64,000 bases of DNA. Origin: Burkholderiaceae bacterium (GTDB lineage: Bacteria; Pseudomonadota; Gammaproteobacteria; Burkholderiales; Burkholderiaceae_C). The notes below the pieces were generated by a model that had not been told where the DNA came from, made no database searches, and saw only the letters and a program-made list of their open reading frames with translations. Shown here piece after piece: positions 18,001 through 27,360 of the stretch. The translations under genes and the position numbers were made by a program. Position 1 is the first letter of the stretch. Every line of letters starts with the position of its first letter. Location of the stretch: the NCBI GenBank assembly GCA_016790575.1, contig JAEUOU010000032.1, positions 1 to 64,000 on the forward strand, written 5' to 3'.

Positions 18001-20679
18001 CGGGGCTGCAATGCCGGCTGCAACAAGAACTGACCCACTGTCTGCGGTCACCCGGGTGTTTTCCAGGCCAATACTGCCGCCCTCGCCCCGGATCGAAACG
18101 GGCCCGCTGCTCTGTATCGTCTCGCCATGGACGCGGACCGCGTGCGCACTGGAGGAGCCGCCGTCGGTGGTGCCCTCAATTTCTACTTCGCCACCCGAGA
18201 TCGTCGCGCCACCGTCATAGCGGGCAATGTTGACGGCGTCCTCGCCATAGCTGCGTCCGACGAGCCGAACCTTTCCTGACCCGGCGTGGATGGACGTATT
18301 TTCCAGTTGAACACCAATGGTCTGTCGAGTGCTTGTGTTGCCACCGGTCACGAACACATCGGCGCCAGCACTGCCGCCGGTATTGCTGTCCAGCGTCGAT
18401 TGGTACAGCTTTACCCCAGAGCCGTCCAGTCCTTCGATGCGGATTTCGCCGCTTTGGGTCGAAACGGAGGTTCCGGACAGATTCACCCCCAGGTTGTAGG
18501 GTGTGTCCGTACCACCACGAATCGTCAGCGGGCTGGCGTCAGACCGTGAGAGGCTCGAATAGCTCACCACTAGGCCGTCCACCGGGTCACCGATGCCGAC
18601 GGCGCGCCCCTCGATCAACAGGGGGCCCGTGCCAGTAATGGTGGCATCTTCGCCGACGAATCCGTTGCCGGGGTAAAGGCCCCCGGACGTACCGATGATC
18701 TGCGCACCCGTCGCACTGCTGATCGTGCTGGCGCCGTACATCGCCACGCCGATACTTTCGCTGGCATGGCCCTGGACATCGACTTGACCCGTCCCCGCAA
18801 TAAGTGTCGCCTTGTCCAGCGAAACAGCGGTACCACTGATCGTTCGATTGCTTTCGGTGCCGCCTTTGACCGTGACATTGGCACCTGCAACCGTGGTGTT
18901 GACCAGCGTGACGCGCCCGGAATTGGCCTGAACGGTGACGTTGCCGGTGGTGCCGGCATTCAGGGAGCTGGCGTTGTGCGCTTCACCCACGCGGATCTCA
19001 CCGCCGACGGGGTTCATGACGCGCAGATCAATATTGCCGCCGCCACTGGTCTGGATACTGATCGGTACCGCTACCGGGCTTCCGCTGCCGCTCGGGGGTG
19101 TCACCAGATCAATCAATCCGTATCCACTGCCACCGGCGACGGTCAGCGAAATGGAATTGCCAGGCTTGACGTTGATGTCGTTGTTGCTGAAGCTGCCGTG
19201 CACGGAAATGGAGTCCGTGGCTTGCAAAACGATATTGGCGTCGAGGGCTTCGATCTCCCCTTCAAAGACCACCATCAGGGGGTCGCCGCCAGCGATGGTG
19301 CCGGGTACCGGGGTGCCAAATGTCGCGGAACCGTCCAGATCGCCATCGCCGTTGCCCCCGATGATGGACAGGGTGGCCGGATCCAGCAGCAAGGTACCGG
19401 TCCGCCCCTTGGCGGCCGTCAGGTTCGCCTTGCCACGAAAACCCAGTTGTTGTCTGCCGGACACTTCGGCGGTGCCGCCATCGCCGCCTTCGGCTCCGCC
19501 GCGCGCCTCGATGGAGCCGGCAAAGCGGGTGGCCTGATCACTCCACACGACCACGGTTCCCCCATCGCCGCGCGTGGTGGCGTTGGCTTCAAGGCGGGCA
19601 CCGGAGGCAACCACCGTCTGCTGTGCGTTGGCCAGGCGGGAGTCCTGGCCCTGCCAGCCGCCGCCGACCAGGATTTCGCCACCCCCGTAGGTGCCGCTGG
19701 CGTCCACGCGGGCGGTGCTGTCCACCTGTACCTGGCGGGCCGTGGCGTGGAAAAGTCCACCCAGACCCTGAAGGCGACGGGCCGTGACCTGACCGTCAAT
19801 TTCGGCACGCTCCAGTGCCTTCAGTTCAACGCGACCGCCCTCGGCCTGGACCGCCTGGACATCAATCTGGCCGCTGTGGCGCAAGGTGCTGGCAAACAGT
19901 CCAACCGCATCGGCGGTGAGTCGCCCGAGATTGACGGCTCGGTCGCTGGGCGCCTGCACCAGGAGGCGCACGCCCCCGAGCCCACGCGAGGTGATTTCGG
20001 CATGTTGGCCGGCGGCAAGAATCACCGAACCGTCCGGTGCTTGCACCAGGGCCGACGTGCCGGTCTGTACCTGGGGGGCAATCAGCGTGACATCGCCGGC
20101 GCGCGCGACGACATGGCCATCGACCTGGACCAGCCCGCTGGCGCCGCCGGCCGCGTCGCCGAACTGCAGCCGGCCCGCTTTGGCGTTGAACTCACTGATC
20201 TGCAGGGCCGACGCGGTGAACCCGGCGGTGTCGACTACCGCACCCGCACCCACGGTGATGCCGGCAGGGTTGACCACAATCACCCGGCCATTGGAGCCCA
20301 GGGTGCCAAATATGGCTGTGGGCTGCGGGGTGACCACCCGGTTGATGACGGTACTGGTGGCACTGGGCTGGTTGAACTGGGTCACGGTTCCACCGGGCAC
20401 CGAAAACGACTGCCAGTTGATGGCGGAATGCGCCGTGCCCGCGCCGTTGGTGGTGGTGATGACCGTGCGGTTGCCCTGGGTGGCCTGGGTCATGCCGCCA
20501 TGGATGGCCACGCCCCCCACCGGCTGCGCGGCGGCGGGGGCCAATGCGCCCGGTACGGAAAACGCCAAGGCCAGCGACCAGGCCAGCACATGCGGGCGCA
20601 CCGCGTGCGGCGCGGGAGCCGCGGCGGCGGCAGAGAGTCGACTGCGTGGGGTGCCGGTTCGGCTGGTTCGACGTGACAT
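15073..20679 (-). CDS. Large two-partner secretion exoprotein (TpsA, filamentous haemagglutinin-like)
   Basis: The 1,868-residue product begins with an extended signal peptide and a haemagglutination-activity (TPS) domain at about residues 50-180 ([41 protein letters not shown]). It continues as repetitive, Gly/Ser/Thr-rich sequence with short strand repeats such as [15 protein letters not shown], as expected of a secreted beta-helix. A proline-rich stretch of APTP units covers about residues 1746-1809, then a short tail ending in EAPPICAR with one cysteine. GGAGG lies about five bases before the ATG. The role is probably adhesion or biofilm, inferred from the family. tpsB and the FecR-domain gene follow on the same strand. 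Confidence 0.92.
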   Translation of the reverse strand: MSRRTSRTGTPRSRLSAAAAAPAPHAVRPHVLAWSLALAFSVPGALAPAAAQPVGGVAIHGGMTQATQGNRTVITTTNGAGTAHSAINWQSFSVPGGTVTQFNQPSATSTVINRVVTPQPTAIFGTLGSNGRVIVVNPAGITVGAGAVVDTAGFTASALQISEFNAKAGRLQFGDAAGGASGLVQVDGHVVARAGDVTLIAPQVQTGTSALVQAPDGSVILAAGQHAEITSRGLGGVRLLVQAPSDRAVNLGRLTADAVGLFASTLRHSGQIDVQAVQAEGGRVELKALERAEIDGQVTARRLQGLGGLFHATARQVQVDSTARVDASGTYGGGEILVGGGWQGQDSRLANAQQTVVASGARLEANATTRGDGGTVVVWSDQATRFAGSIEARGGAEGGDGGTAEVSGRQQLGFRGKANLTAAKGRTGTLLLDPATLSIIGGNGDGDLDGSATFGTPVPGTIAGGDPLMVVFEGEIEALDANIVLQATDSISVHGSFSNNDINVKPGNSISLTVAGGSGYGLIDLVTPPSGSGSPVAVPISIQTSGGGNIDLRVMNPVGGEIRVGEAHNASSLNAGTTGNVTVQANSGRVTLVNTTVAGANVTVKGGTESNRTISGTAVSLDKATLIAGTGQVDVQGHASESIGVAMYGASTISSATGAQIIGTSGGLYPGNGFVGEDATITGTGPLLIEGRAVGIGDPVDGLVVSYSSLSRSDASPLTIRGGTDTPYNLGVNLSGTSVSTQSGEIRIEGLDGSGVKLYQSTLDSNTGGSAGADVFVTGGNTSTRQTIGVQLENTSIHAGSGKVRLVGRSYGEDAVNIARYDGGATISGGEVEIEGTTDGGSSSAHAVRVHGETIQSSGPVSIRGEGGSIGLENTRVTADSGSVLVAAGIAAPISTGVGVYLGDDTTLEATEGAVTVEGRTGSTNWDAGVYLSGNFTLSASGGVTIDGRSEGAGANGAGVSLQENWGGEDKSLISGSGSLTIRGKSAGGYGVSLEQSRIERSGDIVVEGGASVGGLDAITMNGVTVSTTGGSITLTEAAGHPGAVNIAFSTVENSRSDGNAIKIKGTGDLTFSGVKIYNSEVHAGGLLEIRGQSASGVGVNISKDECALGCETLSGKSVDILAHSQAHGNALIIEGETVRATDGTLRIKAEGGRMLLQGTSQIENTGTGGIDLHATGSYGDEYPGIVIGNEAFVGNVSGGSGEIRLRADRIELDGTVSSGAEARTMILPDTTSKKITLGGSTKNDGLNLQQAELDRITAKTLVIGGGDYSGGIAIKGAVVLNPAQIEGLSLINNPSTGSIYSAPASTSAPAGTIQVKKLNADAHSVVLDRANSVEVLSGRAGSGGFVFSNTGRTEGLEVGFTDVVAGIAAPNGNVTLNAGEGPLTQTEAMSGNQLLASGGSIDLRHSGNAFSRYELISGADVLAVNANTPTTVNLRAGLGLGTGRIAFQSSGAVTLESVVAPDSANGITFETADIAIRGTSIVSGAAVPPPPPAAPPPEGGLTLLATVAEDANVLGQGSVFLQASGGSIGTIASPILLDAPGKVVAIATGGVHLQSEHVGDFKVHTLTAGATSTLTGRAAGTDNLHLYGATVDGALDISRFARTYLGSLDGAIDGVVWSKGLLNIDSAVTLDGKLTPGGAGQIGQVYFNGDLDIGPNARIDFDMSGSSHDQVIMAPGKTVNFTSGAQVDVVAPAQPPAGTYTLISGNTTGALPTLTTTNVDRANLQFGSLLLAIAPEPTPSPSPTPTPAPTPAPTPEPTPEPTPAPTPAPTPAPTPAPTPAPTPAPTPAPTPAPTPAPTPAPTPAPTPAPIPDSSLDLVPLLLALNNMDASVLLQNPPAQNNPDDPEDPRRRGDPALFTDEAPPICAR
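15251..15442. repeat. 12-bp tandem repeat encoding the APTP proline-rich stretch of TpsA
   Basis: Sixteen consecutive 12-base units. The first twelve are almost uniform, GGYGCCGGAGTS on the plus strand; the last four are degenerate (including GGCTCAGG variants that encode Glu instead of Ala). Each unit encodes four residues, so gain or loss of a unit keeps the frame. Confidence 0.9.
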
Positions 20680-20699
20680 AAAAACCTCCGCTGGGCTAT

Positions 20700-20788
20700 T
20701 GCCCTGATTACTTTTGGAGTCTATCCCTTTACCACAACATTTCTAGGGAATTTGTCTCAGTTGCTCAATTCCATTCTGCGCCCACAAT
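20700..20788 (-). promoter_or_regulatory. Possible tpsA promoter region
   Basis: Reading leftwards, a TTGAGC box is followed after 17 bases by TAGAAA, about 55 bases before the tpsA ATG. Both hexamers match the sigma-70 consensus only partly. The interval between tpsA and the 5'-nucleotidase gene is 136 bases and AT-richer than its surroundings. Confidence 0.25.
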
Positions 20789-20802
20789 AAGGGTTAACCC
20801 TT
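20789..20802. promoter_or_regulatory. 14-bp perfect palindrome upstream of tpsA
   Basis: AAGGGTTAACCCTT, a perfect palindrome about 110 bases upstream of the tpsA start and just past the end of the 5'-nucleotidase gene. Its shape suits a dimeric regulator site; the protein is unknown. Confidence 0.45.
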
Positions 20803-20815
20803 GCAGTTTTCTGAA

Positions 20816-21712
20816 TCACGGGTTCTGTATGCCGCTGACCACATGGCCGGCGGGGACGTGGCGGGCGGCGGCGGCGATGTGACCCGCCTGGTCATCAAAA
20901 AAGAAGTCCGGCCCGAACTCGCGCAGGAACTCGCCCTTGGGCAGACCGCCGAGGAACATGGCCTCGTCAACGGCGATGTTCCAGGCCATCAGCGTGCGGA
21001 TGGCGCGTTCGTGCGCGGGGGCGCTGCGGGCGGTGACCAGCGCCGTGCGGATGCGCATCGACGGCGTACCGGCCTGCTGCAGGCCGTGCAGTGCAGCCAG
21101 CAACGGTTTGAACGGCCCGGCCGGCAGGGGCAACACGGCTTTGGCCCGTTCGTGGGCCTGAAAGGCGGGCAGTCCGTCGGCCTGGAAGATGCGTTCGGCC
21201 TCGTCGGAAAACAGCACCGCGTCGCCATCGAACGCAATGCGCACCTCGTTGGGGTATTGGCTGCCCGCGTGGGCGGCGTCGGTGGCCACGGTGGCTGCCG
21301 GGAATCCTTGATCCAGCGCGGCGCGAACATCGGCCGGATTGGCGGAAAGGAAGAGATTGGCGCGCAGTGGCGCCAGGTAGCGCCAGGGCTCGCGTCCGCG
21401 GGTGAATACGCCGCGGGCCACGCCCAGACCATGCGACTGCAGCGAGCGGAAAACCCGCAAGCCCGATACCGGGTCGTTGCGCGACAGCAGCACCACCTCG
21501 ACCCGTGGCTGGCCCGCCGTGTTGAAGGCCAGCAGCTTGCGAACCAGGGAAAACGCCACACCAGGGGGGGCAGGGACTTCCAGCCGGTCGAGCTGCAGTT
21601 GCATATAGGCGCGGTCGTCGGCCTGTTCGAACACCTGGTTTTCTTCTTCCAGACTGAATAGCGCGCGCGACGAGATGGCGACAACCAGTTGACCGTCCAG
21701 AGTTGCTGCCAT
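20816..21712 (-). CDS. 5'-nucleotidase (cytosolic NT5C1-like family)
   Basis: Predicted nucleoside 5'-monophosphate phosphatase, 298 residues, no signal peptide. Recognisable segments are LVVAISSRALFSLEEENQVF at the N-terminus, VEVVLLSRNDPVSGLRVFRS, RIAFDGDAVLFSDEAERIF (haloacid-dehalogenase-like acidic motif) and AVDEAMFLGGLPKGEFLREFGPDFFFDDQ near the end, as in the bacterial relatives of cytosolic 5'-nucleotidase I. The ATG at 21712 lies 16 bases after the gspF stop; a longer in-frame start at 21781 would lie inside gspF. It is the last gene of the minus-strand gsp run although it has no obvious secretion role. Confidence 0.82.
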   Translation of the reverse strand: MAATLDGQLVVAISSRALFSLEEENQVFEQADDRAYMQLQLDRLEVPAPPGVAFSLVRKLLAFNTAGQPRVEVVLLSRNDPVSGLRVFRSLQSHGLGVARGVFTRGREPWRYLAPLRANLFLSANPADVRAALDQGFPAATVATDAAHAGSQYPNEVRIAFDGDAVLFSDEAERIFQADGLPAFQAHERAKAVLPLPAGPFKPLLAALHGLQQAGTPSMRIRTALVTARSAPAHERAIRTLMAWNIAVDEAMFLGGLPKGEFLREFGPDFFFDDQAGHIAAAARHVPAGHVVSGIQNP

Positions 21713-21728
21713 GCCCAGGGCCCCCGCT

Positions 21729-22973
21729 TCAGCGCACCAGCTGGTTGAGCTGGATGATGGGCAGCAGCACCGCCAGCACAATCAGCATGACGATCAGGCC
21801 CATGGCCACGATGAGCAGCGGCTCCAGGATGGTGGCCAGGGCCAGGGCCCGGCGTTGCACTTCCTGCGACAGCTGGCCGGCGGCGCGCTGAAGCATCGCC
21901 GGCAACTGGCCGGTCTGCTCACCGAGCCGGGCGAACATGCTGACCAAGCCCGGGAACCGGGGTTTCTGGGCCAGCGCCGAAGCCAGCGGCGCGCCTTCGC
22001 GCACCAGCGCCAGGGTGTCGAGCGCATCGGCGCGCATGGCGCGGTTGTTGAGCGTTTCTGCGGCCGCCTGCAAGGCCCGCAGGATCGGAACCCCGGCCCC
22101 GGCCAGCATGGCCAGTGTGCTGGCGAACCGCGCGGCGTTATACCCACGTGCCAGACGGCCGATGACCGGCAGTCGGAGCCAAAAAGCATCAAATTTCAAG
22201 CGAAACTGGTCAATACCCAGCGCAAAATGGCCACCTATTGCTACTAAAAAAATAGTAATTGCCATAAGCCAGCCATAGCTGCGCACAAAGGCGCTGAGCG
22301 CCAGCATCGCGACCGTGAGCCAAGGCAGGGCGCGTTTGGTGCCCGCAAACACCGTGGCGACCTGGGGGACCACATAGCCAACCAGAAAAAGCACGATGAC
22401 CACCGCTACGAGGGTGACGATGGCCGGGTACAGCGCCGCGCCGATGAGTTTGCTGCGCAGCGTCAGGCGTTCGTCGAGATCGTCGGCCAGCCGCTCCAGA
22501 ACGGTGCCCAGCTTGCCACCTTGCTCGCCGGCGGCAATGACTGCGACGTAAATGGCTGCGAATTCCCGCGGATGTTGACCCAAGGCCCGCGCGAAGCTGG
22601 ATCCGGCGTTGACTTCGGCCCGCAGGGCGGCGACGAGATTGCGTTGCACCGGCGTTTCCGCTTCATCGGCCAGTGCGGTCAATGCCCGCTCGAGGGCCAG
22701 GCCGGCACCGACCAGACCGGCCAGTTGGCGAGTCCAGACCGCCAGGCCGGCGGCGTCGAAAGCCCGCGGTGCGAGCCAGCCAGCGCGTCGGCCGGCCGCC
22801 GGGTCGCCCCCGGCGTCGCCCGCGCCCGTGCCCGTAGCAACCGGAGCGACGTCCAGCGGCACCAGTTGTTGCGCCCGCAGCAGGCTGCGGGCCGCGCGGA
22901 CGGTATCGGCCTCGACGACACCTTTGCGGGTTTTGCCGTCGGCTTGGAGCGCTTCGAATGCGTAGGCGGGCAT
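21729..22973 (-). CDS. gspF: Type II secretion inner-membrane protein GspF
   Basis: Polytopic inner-membrane platform protein of the type II secretion system; 414 residues with two T2SSF domains (about 75-200 and 275-400) and three membrane segments. Conserved segments include FARALGQHPREFAAIYVAVIAAGEQGGKLGTVLERLADDLDE in the first domain and RMARLGEQTGQLPAMLQRAA-like sequence in the second. Residues about 237-258 (AITIFLVAIGGHFALGIDQF) are encoded by a copy of the dispersed element and form much of the central membrane segment. The start is 27 bases after gspE. Confidence 0.93.
   Translation of the reverse strand: MPAYAFEALQADGKTRKGVVEADTVRAARSLLRAQQLVPLDVAPVATGTGAGDAGGDPAAGRRAGWLAPRAFDAAGLAVWTRQLAGLVGAGLALERALTALADEAETPVQRNLVAALRAEVNAGSSFARALGQHPREFAAIYVAVIAAGEQGGKLGTVLERLADDLDERLTLRSKLIGAALYPAIVTLVAVVIVLFLVGYVVPQVATVFAGTKRALPWLTVAMLALSAFVRSYGWLMAITIFLVAIGGHFALGIDQFRLKFDAFWLRLPVIGRLARGYNAARFASTLAMLAGAGVPILRALQAAAETLNNRAMRADALDTLALVREGAPLASALAQKPRFPGLVSMFARLGEQTGQLPAMLQRAAGQLSQEVQRRALALATILEPLLIVAMGLIVMLIVLAVLLPIIQLNQLVR
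22200..22263 (-). repeat. Dispersed hairpin-core element, copy B (inside gspF, in frame)
   Basis: On the minus strand: TACTAT, 7-nt T-rich loop, GTAGCA, 15-nt spacer ending GGCCATTTT, then core GCGCTGGGTATTGACCA (22206-22223). It is markedly AT-richer than the rest of gspF. Element and gene run in the same direction and the core is read as Ala-Leu-Gly-Ile-Asp. Confidence 0.75.
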
Positions 22974-23000
22974 GGTGGTGTTGGCGACAGTCGGAGCGCG

Positions 23001-24395
23001 TCAGTCCCTGGTAACGCGCAGCAGTTCTTCGCGTGAGGTAATGCCCTGGGTGACCAGGCGCTCACCGTCGTCGCGCATCAACACCATGCCGTTGGCGAGT
23101 GCGGCCGTCCGGATGGCCGCCTCGGCGGCTCGATCATGGATCAGCGCACGTATGGTGTCATCCGCCACCAGCATTTCGAACACCCCGGTTCGGCCGGCAT
23201 AGCCGCTGCGGCCACAGCGCTCGCATCCCGCGCCGTGACATGCGGTGCAGAGTTTGCGCACCAGCCGTTGCGCCAGAACGCCCAGCAGCGACGAACTGAG
23301 CAGGAAAGGCTCGACCCCCATGTCGGTCAGACGGGTCACGGCGCTGGAAGCGTCATTGGTGTGCAGGGTGGCCAGCACCAGATGCCCGGTGAGGGAGGCT
23401 TGGATCGCGATCTGTGCGGTTTCGAAATCGCGGATCTCACCGATCATGATGACGTCGGGGTCCTGGCGCAGGATGGCGCGCAGCGCGCGGGCGAAGCTGA
23501 GCTCGATTTTGCTGTTGACCTGGGTCTGGCCGACGCCGGGCAATTCGTATTCGATCGGGTCTTCCACGGTCATGATGTTGCTGACCGAGGCATCCAGCCG
23601 CTGCAGTGCGGCATACAGGGTGGTGGTTTTGCCCGAGCCGGTCGGACCGGTGACCAGAATGATGCCGTGGGGCTGACCGATCAGTTGGGTGAACCGCGCC
23701 AGCACCGGCCCTTGCATGCCGATGGACTCCAGGCTCAGGCGGTGGCCGGACTTCTCCAGCAAGCGAAGAACCGCGCGCTCGCCATGGGCGCTGGGCAGGG
23801 TCGAGACCCGGACATCGACCGCGCGAGTGCCGATCCGAAGGCTGATTCGTCCGTCTTGGGGCAGTCGCTTCTCGGAGATGTCGAGCTCGGCCATGATCTT
23901 CAGGCGCGAAATCAGCGCGGCATGCAGCGCCCGATTGGGCTGAACGACCTCGCGCAGGTTGCCATCGACCCTGAATCGCACACTGGAGTGGCGCTCATAC
24001 GGTTCGATGTGGATATCGCTGGCGCCGTCGCGGGCCGCCTGCGTCAGCAAGGCGTTGAGCATGCGGATGATGGGCGCGTCGTCGCTGGTGGCCAGAAGAT
24101 CTTCCACCGCCGGGAGCTCTTGCATCATGCGCGACAGGTCCGCGTCACTTTCCACCTCGCTGACCACCGCCGCTGCACTGGACTCCCCCCGGGCATAGGC
24201 GGCGGAGATTCGCTGGGCCAGTTCGGCGGCGTCCAGCGCACGCAGGCGGGGCGCCATGTCCTGGCCGTGTCGGCGGATGACCTCCGACAATGCCCCGGGG
24301 TCCGGGCTTCCGTTGTGCCACAGGGTCGGCTCTTCGTCGACTTCCAGCAAGAGCTGGGCGCTACGGGCAAACGAATAGGGCAGGGGGTACAGCAT
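23001..24395 (-). CDS. gspE: Type II secretion ATPase GspE
   Basis: Cytoplasmic hexameric ATPase that powers pseudopilus assembly. The 464 residues contain the Walker A motif GPTGSGKTTT (K256), aspartate and histidine boxes (DPDVIMIGEIRDFETAQ, GHLVLATLHTNDA), and a two-CxxC zinc motif CTACHGAGCERCG near residues 388-400. It is shorter than many GspE proteins (about 500) because the N-terminal GspL-binding region is reduced. It starts six bases after the gspD stop. Confidence 0.95.
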   Translation of the reverse strand: MLYPLPYSFARSAQLLLEVDEEPTLWHNGSPDPGALSEVIRRHGQDMAPRLRALDAAELAQRISAAYARGESSAAAVVSEVESDADLSRMMQELPAVEDLLATSDDAPIIRMLNALLTQAARDGASDIHIEPYERHSSVRFRVDGNLREVVQPNRALHAALISRLKIMAELDISEKRLPQDGRISLRIGTRAVDVRVSTLPSAHGERAVLRLLEKSGHRLSLESIGMQGPVLARFTQLIGQPHGIILVTGPTGSGKTTTLYAALQRLDASVSNIMTVEDPIEYELPGVGQTQVNSKIELSFARALRAILRQDPDVIMIGEIRDFETAQIAIQASLTGHLVLATLHTNDASSAVTRLTDMGVEPFLLSSSLLGVLAQRLVRKLCTACHGAGCERCGRSGYAGRTGVFEMLVADDTIRALIHDRAAEAAIRTAALANGMVLMRDDGERLVTQGITSREELLRVTRD

Positions 24396-24401
24396 GGCCG
24401 T

Positions 24402-26498
24402 TCAGGGGCGGTTGCTGGCCGCGCCTGTGGCGGGCCGAAGCGGCGGCATGACCGGGGCGTCGGCGATCGGCAGCAGTGCTTTTGCGGCCGGTTGGCTGTC
24501 TTTTTGCAGCGAGCGCATCAGGTCGTACCGGTCCAGGGACAGCGTGTCGGCCGAGGCGCCGTCGCGCATCACGACCGGCCGCAGGAACACCATGAGATTG
24601 GTTTTCTTGCGGCTGCGCGACTCGGTGCGAAACAGGTTGCCCAGAACCGGCACATCGCCGATGCCGGGAATCTTGTCTTCATTGCCGGCGTATTCGTCCT
24701 GCAGCAGGCCGCCCAGCACCACGATGGAACCATCATCGACCAGTACGTTCGACTCGATCGACCGCTTGTTGGTGATCAGCCCGGCGGATGAGTTCACCGA
24801 CGAGGCGAGCACACTGCTGACTTCCTGGAAGATTTGCAGCTTGACCGTGCCGTTTTCACTGATCTGGGGCTTGACCCGCAGTGTCAGGCCGACGTCCTTG
24901 CGCTCAATGGTCTGGAACGGATTGACAGCGCCGCTGCCGCTGTTGTTGTTGGTGTATTGACCCGTCACAAAGGGCACGTTCTGGCCAATGACGATTTTGG
25001 CCTCTTCGTTGTCCAGCGTGAGCAGGTTGGGGGTGGACAATATGTTGCCAGCGCCGTTCTCCTGGAGAAAGCGCGCCAGAAAGCCCAGCACATAGACCCC
25101 GTTGGTACGCTGGAAGAGACCGAGATTTGCGCCCGTGGATGGCGCAACTGTTCCCGCCGCGCCCTGGAGGGCCAGGCTCAGAATGTTCTTGCCACCGGTG
25201 CCGAAATTGGTGCCCAGAACGCCAACCACGCTGTCTCCGGATTTGCCGACCGGGCCCTGCCACTGAATGCCGAATTCCGCTGCTTTGTCCGCATTGACTT
25301 CGGCGATCAGGCTCTCGACATAAACCTGTGCGCGGCGTGCATCCAGTTTGTCGATGACCGCCCGCAGCTGTCGGTATTGCGGCTCGGGGGCGGTAATCAC
25401 CAATGCGTTGGTGGCGGCGTCTGCCTGAATCTGGCCACCGGTGCTTGACTGGCCGGCCGCAGCCGACGCGCCTGCCGAATTGGCGCCGGCGGGTGCCGGT
25501 GTGCCCGCCGGTGCTGACGCGCTGCGGGCGTCAGCACCCAGGGCTGCGCGCAAAGTGGCCGCGAGTTTCACGGCGTCGGCGTTCTTCAGGTAGACGACAT
25601 GGATGTTTCCGGCGGCCGAGCCGTCGCGGCTGGAGGGCTGATCGAGTCGGTCGATCAGGGAGCGCACCAGTGCAGCCCGCGCCGGATTGGCGGCTCGCAC
25701 GATCAGGGCGTTGCTGCGGCTTTCCGCCAGGATGGTTGTCTTGAACGACGTGTCAGCCTGGCCCTGGGGCGCCGCAGCCGCAGCACCGGATTCGATCAGG
25801 CGGGTGACGATTGGGGCCAGATCGGAAGCGATGGCATGTCGGAGCGCAATGATTTCCAGATCGGTGGCATTCGAGATGTCCAGCGCAGCGATGATGCGTC
25901 CGATACGCTGCAGGTTGTCGGCGTAGTCGGTGATGACCAGGGAGTTGTTGCCGGGGTTGATGTTGATGGTGTTGTTGGGACTGATCAGGGGACGCAGGAC
26001 CGGCACCAGGTTGTTTGCCGTCTCGTGATTGAGCCGGAAAATCTGCGTGACCAGCTGACCGGAGGCGGCCGGTGCGCTGCCAACCGACACCGGGCCCGCT
26101 TGCAACTTGGCATCGGTTTCGGGAACAACCTTGTACAGGCCGGCGCTGTCGACCACGGTGAAGCCTTGCATGCGCAGCGCGGCAAGGAACTGGTTCCATG
26201 CCACCGCCGGGGCAACGGCGCGTTCGGTGCTCAGGTGGATCGTCCCCTTGACCCGGGGATCGACAATGACCTGGCGGCCGGTAATCGTTGCCATGGTTCG
26301 AGCGACGGCTTCGATTTCCGCGCCGGCGAAGTTCAAGGTGACCTGATTGCCGCGCCTGACGGCGCCATCATCAGACCAGGCCACCGGAGCGCCCAGGGCC
26401 AAGGCGGCCGCAACAGCCAGAATGGAGCCGGATCGGCCAAGCGGGCTGGCGTGTCCGGACGGCATTGTGCGAAGGCGAACAAGCGGATCGGCGTTCAT
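24402..26498 (-). CDS. gspD: Type II secretion outer-membrane secretin GspD
   Basis: Forms the outer-membrane channel. The 698 residues show a signal peptide (hydrophobic ILAVAAALALGAPVAWS), N0 to N3 domains (VTLNFAGAEIEAVARTMATITGRQVIVDPRVKG, then LVPVLRPLISPNNTININPGNNSLVITD and later repeats) and the secretin core with FNVPFVTGQY-type and VDDGSIVVLGGLLQDE motifs. A Ser/Ala/Gly/Pro-rich loop lies in N3 around residues 340-365. The ATG at 26498 starts four bases after the gspN stop; an earlier frame extension to 26579 lies inside gspN and is rejected. An ATG at 26465 is an alternative. Confidence 0.95.
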   Translation of the reverse strand: MNADPLVRLRTMPSGHASPLGRSGSILAVAAALALGAPVAWSDDGAVRRGNQVTLNFAGAEIEAVARTMATITGRQVIVDPRVKGTIHLSTERAVAPAVAWNQFLAALRMQGFTVVDSAGLYKVVPETDAKLQAGPVSVGSAPAASGQLVTQIFRLNHETANNLVPVLRPLISPNNTININPGNNSLVITDYADNLQRIGRIIAALDISNATDLEIIALRHAIASDLAPIVTRLIESGAAAAAPQGQADTSFKTTILAESRSNALIVRAANPARAALVRSLIDRLDQPSSRDGSAAGNIHVVYLKNADAVKLAATLRAALGADARSASAPAGTPAPAGANSAGASAAAGQSSTGGQIQADAATNALVITAPEPQYRQLRAVIDKLDARRAQVYVESLIAEVNADKAAEFGIQWQGPVGKSGDSVVGVLGTNFGTGGKNILSLALQGAAGTVAPSTGANLGLFQRTNGVYVLGFLARFLQENGAGNILSTPNLLTLDNEEAKIVIGQNVPFVTGQYTNNNSGSGAVNPFQTIERKDVGLTLRVKPQISENGTVKLQIFQEVSSVLASSVNSSAGLITNKRSIESNVLVDDGSIVVLGGLLQDEYAGNEDKIPGIGDVPVLGNLFRTESRSRKKTNLMVFLRPVVMRDGASADTLSLDRYDLMRSLQKDSQPAAKALLPIADAPVMPPLRPATGAASNRP

Positions 26499-26502
26499 GT
26501 GG

Positions 26503-27360
26503 TTATCCAATGGTGATGATCGAGCGGGGGCCGCTGCGACGCCCGATGATATTGAGCAGATTCGACAAAGCGTCTTCAAACGGCGGCTCGGCGGACGCTT
26601 CCCCGGTGAATCGCAGGCGCGATCCGACCCACTGGCCTTGTCCGCTGAACTGCAAGGCGCCCTGAACCGTTGTTACGTTCAGCGAGACCGGCGCGCCACC
26701 CAGCAGTTGCACACGGTACGTCCCCATCGGCCGGATGGTCGAGAGGCGGGATGACATGTCACGTGCGGTGAACACGGCCTGCCCGGTCAGCGCCATGCGC
26801 CCACCGGCAAAAGTGATTGTCAGGGCCTGTGTGGCCAGTTCGATTGTGCCTTCGGGTTGCAGGGTGTTCCAGGGGGCTCCCAGGCCGCTGAGGAGTTGGG
26901 CCGGCCACCGTGAAGTAGCCGCGTCGGTCGTGGGAATGCTGGCGTCGACCACCCGGACCGATGCCGTCCGCCAGCCGGCATCCAACTGCAGTTGCAGGGG
27001 CTGCGCCGTGCAACACTGCGAAAACAGCCGCAGGCCGAAGCCGCTCCAGGTCGGATGAACAGACCATTCAACTCGCCCCGGTAGCGCAAGGCCATCCTTG
27101 CTTCCGGTGCCGCCTGTGAGCATCCACCGGGAAGAGCCGCTCCAGACCGTTCCGCTTGCGTCGGGGAGCCGAATCCGGCCATCGGTGGCCACTTCGACCG
27201 CGTAGGCCAACCAGCCGGCGGGCGCCTGTACGACAAGGGTCGCAATCGATCCCACGAGCAGTCCCAGCACCGCAGAGCGCCAATGCGCTTGCGGGACCGC
27301 GCGGTCTCGGACCCTGGATCCGGGCGCGTGAACACGCGTGCGGCTGAACAGGGATTTCAT
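26503..27360 (-). CDS. gspN: Type II secretion protein GspN
   Basis: Small accessory inner-membrane protein of type II secretion, 285 residues, with one N-terminal membrane segment (AVLGLLVGSIATLVVQAPAGWLAYAV, about 28-55) and a periplasmic part of GspN type (GRIRLPDASGTVWSGSS, later RMALTGQAVFTARDMSSRLS). The ATG at 27360 overlaps the gspM stop (ATGA); the longer in-frame extension runs into gspM. It belongs to the minus-strand gsp operon, between gspM and gspD. Confidence 0.88.
   Translation of the reverse strand: MKSLFSRTRVHAPGSRVRDRAVPQAHWRSAVLGLLVGSIATLVVQAPAGWLAYAVEVATDGRIRLPDASGTVWSGSSRWMLTGGTGSKDGLALPGRVEWSVHPTWSGFGLRLFSQCCTAQPLQLQLDAGWRTASVRVVDASIPTTDAATSRWPAQLLSGLGAPWNTLQPEGTIELATQALTITFAGGRMALTGQAVFTARDMSSRLSTIRPMGTYRVQLLGGAPVSLNVTTVQGALQFSGQGQWVGSRLRFTGEASAEPPFEDALSNLLNIIGRRSGPRSIITIG

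Noticed and set aside
18766-20676. Open frame of 636 codons opposite tpsA
   Set aside because: Antisense shadow of the TPS domain region; His/Gly-rich product without motifs.
21250-21270. GGGTATTGGCTGCC inside the 5'-nucleotidase gene as a ninth element copy
   Set aside because: No arms at the expected distance, no spacer similarity, normal GC; it encodes conserved-looking sequence.
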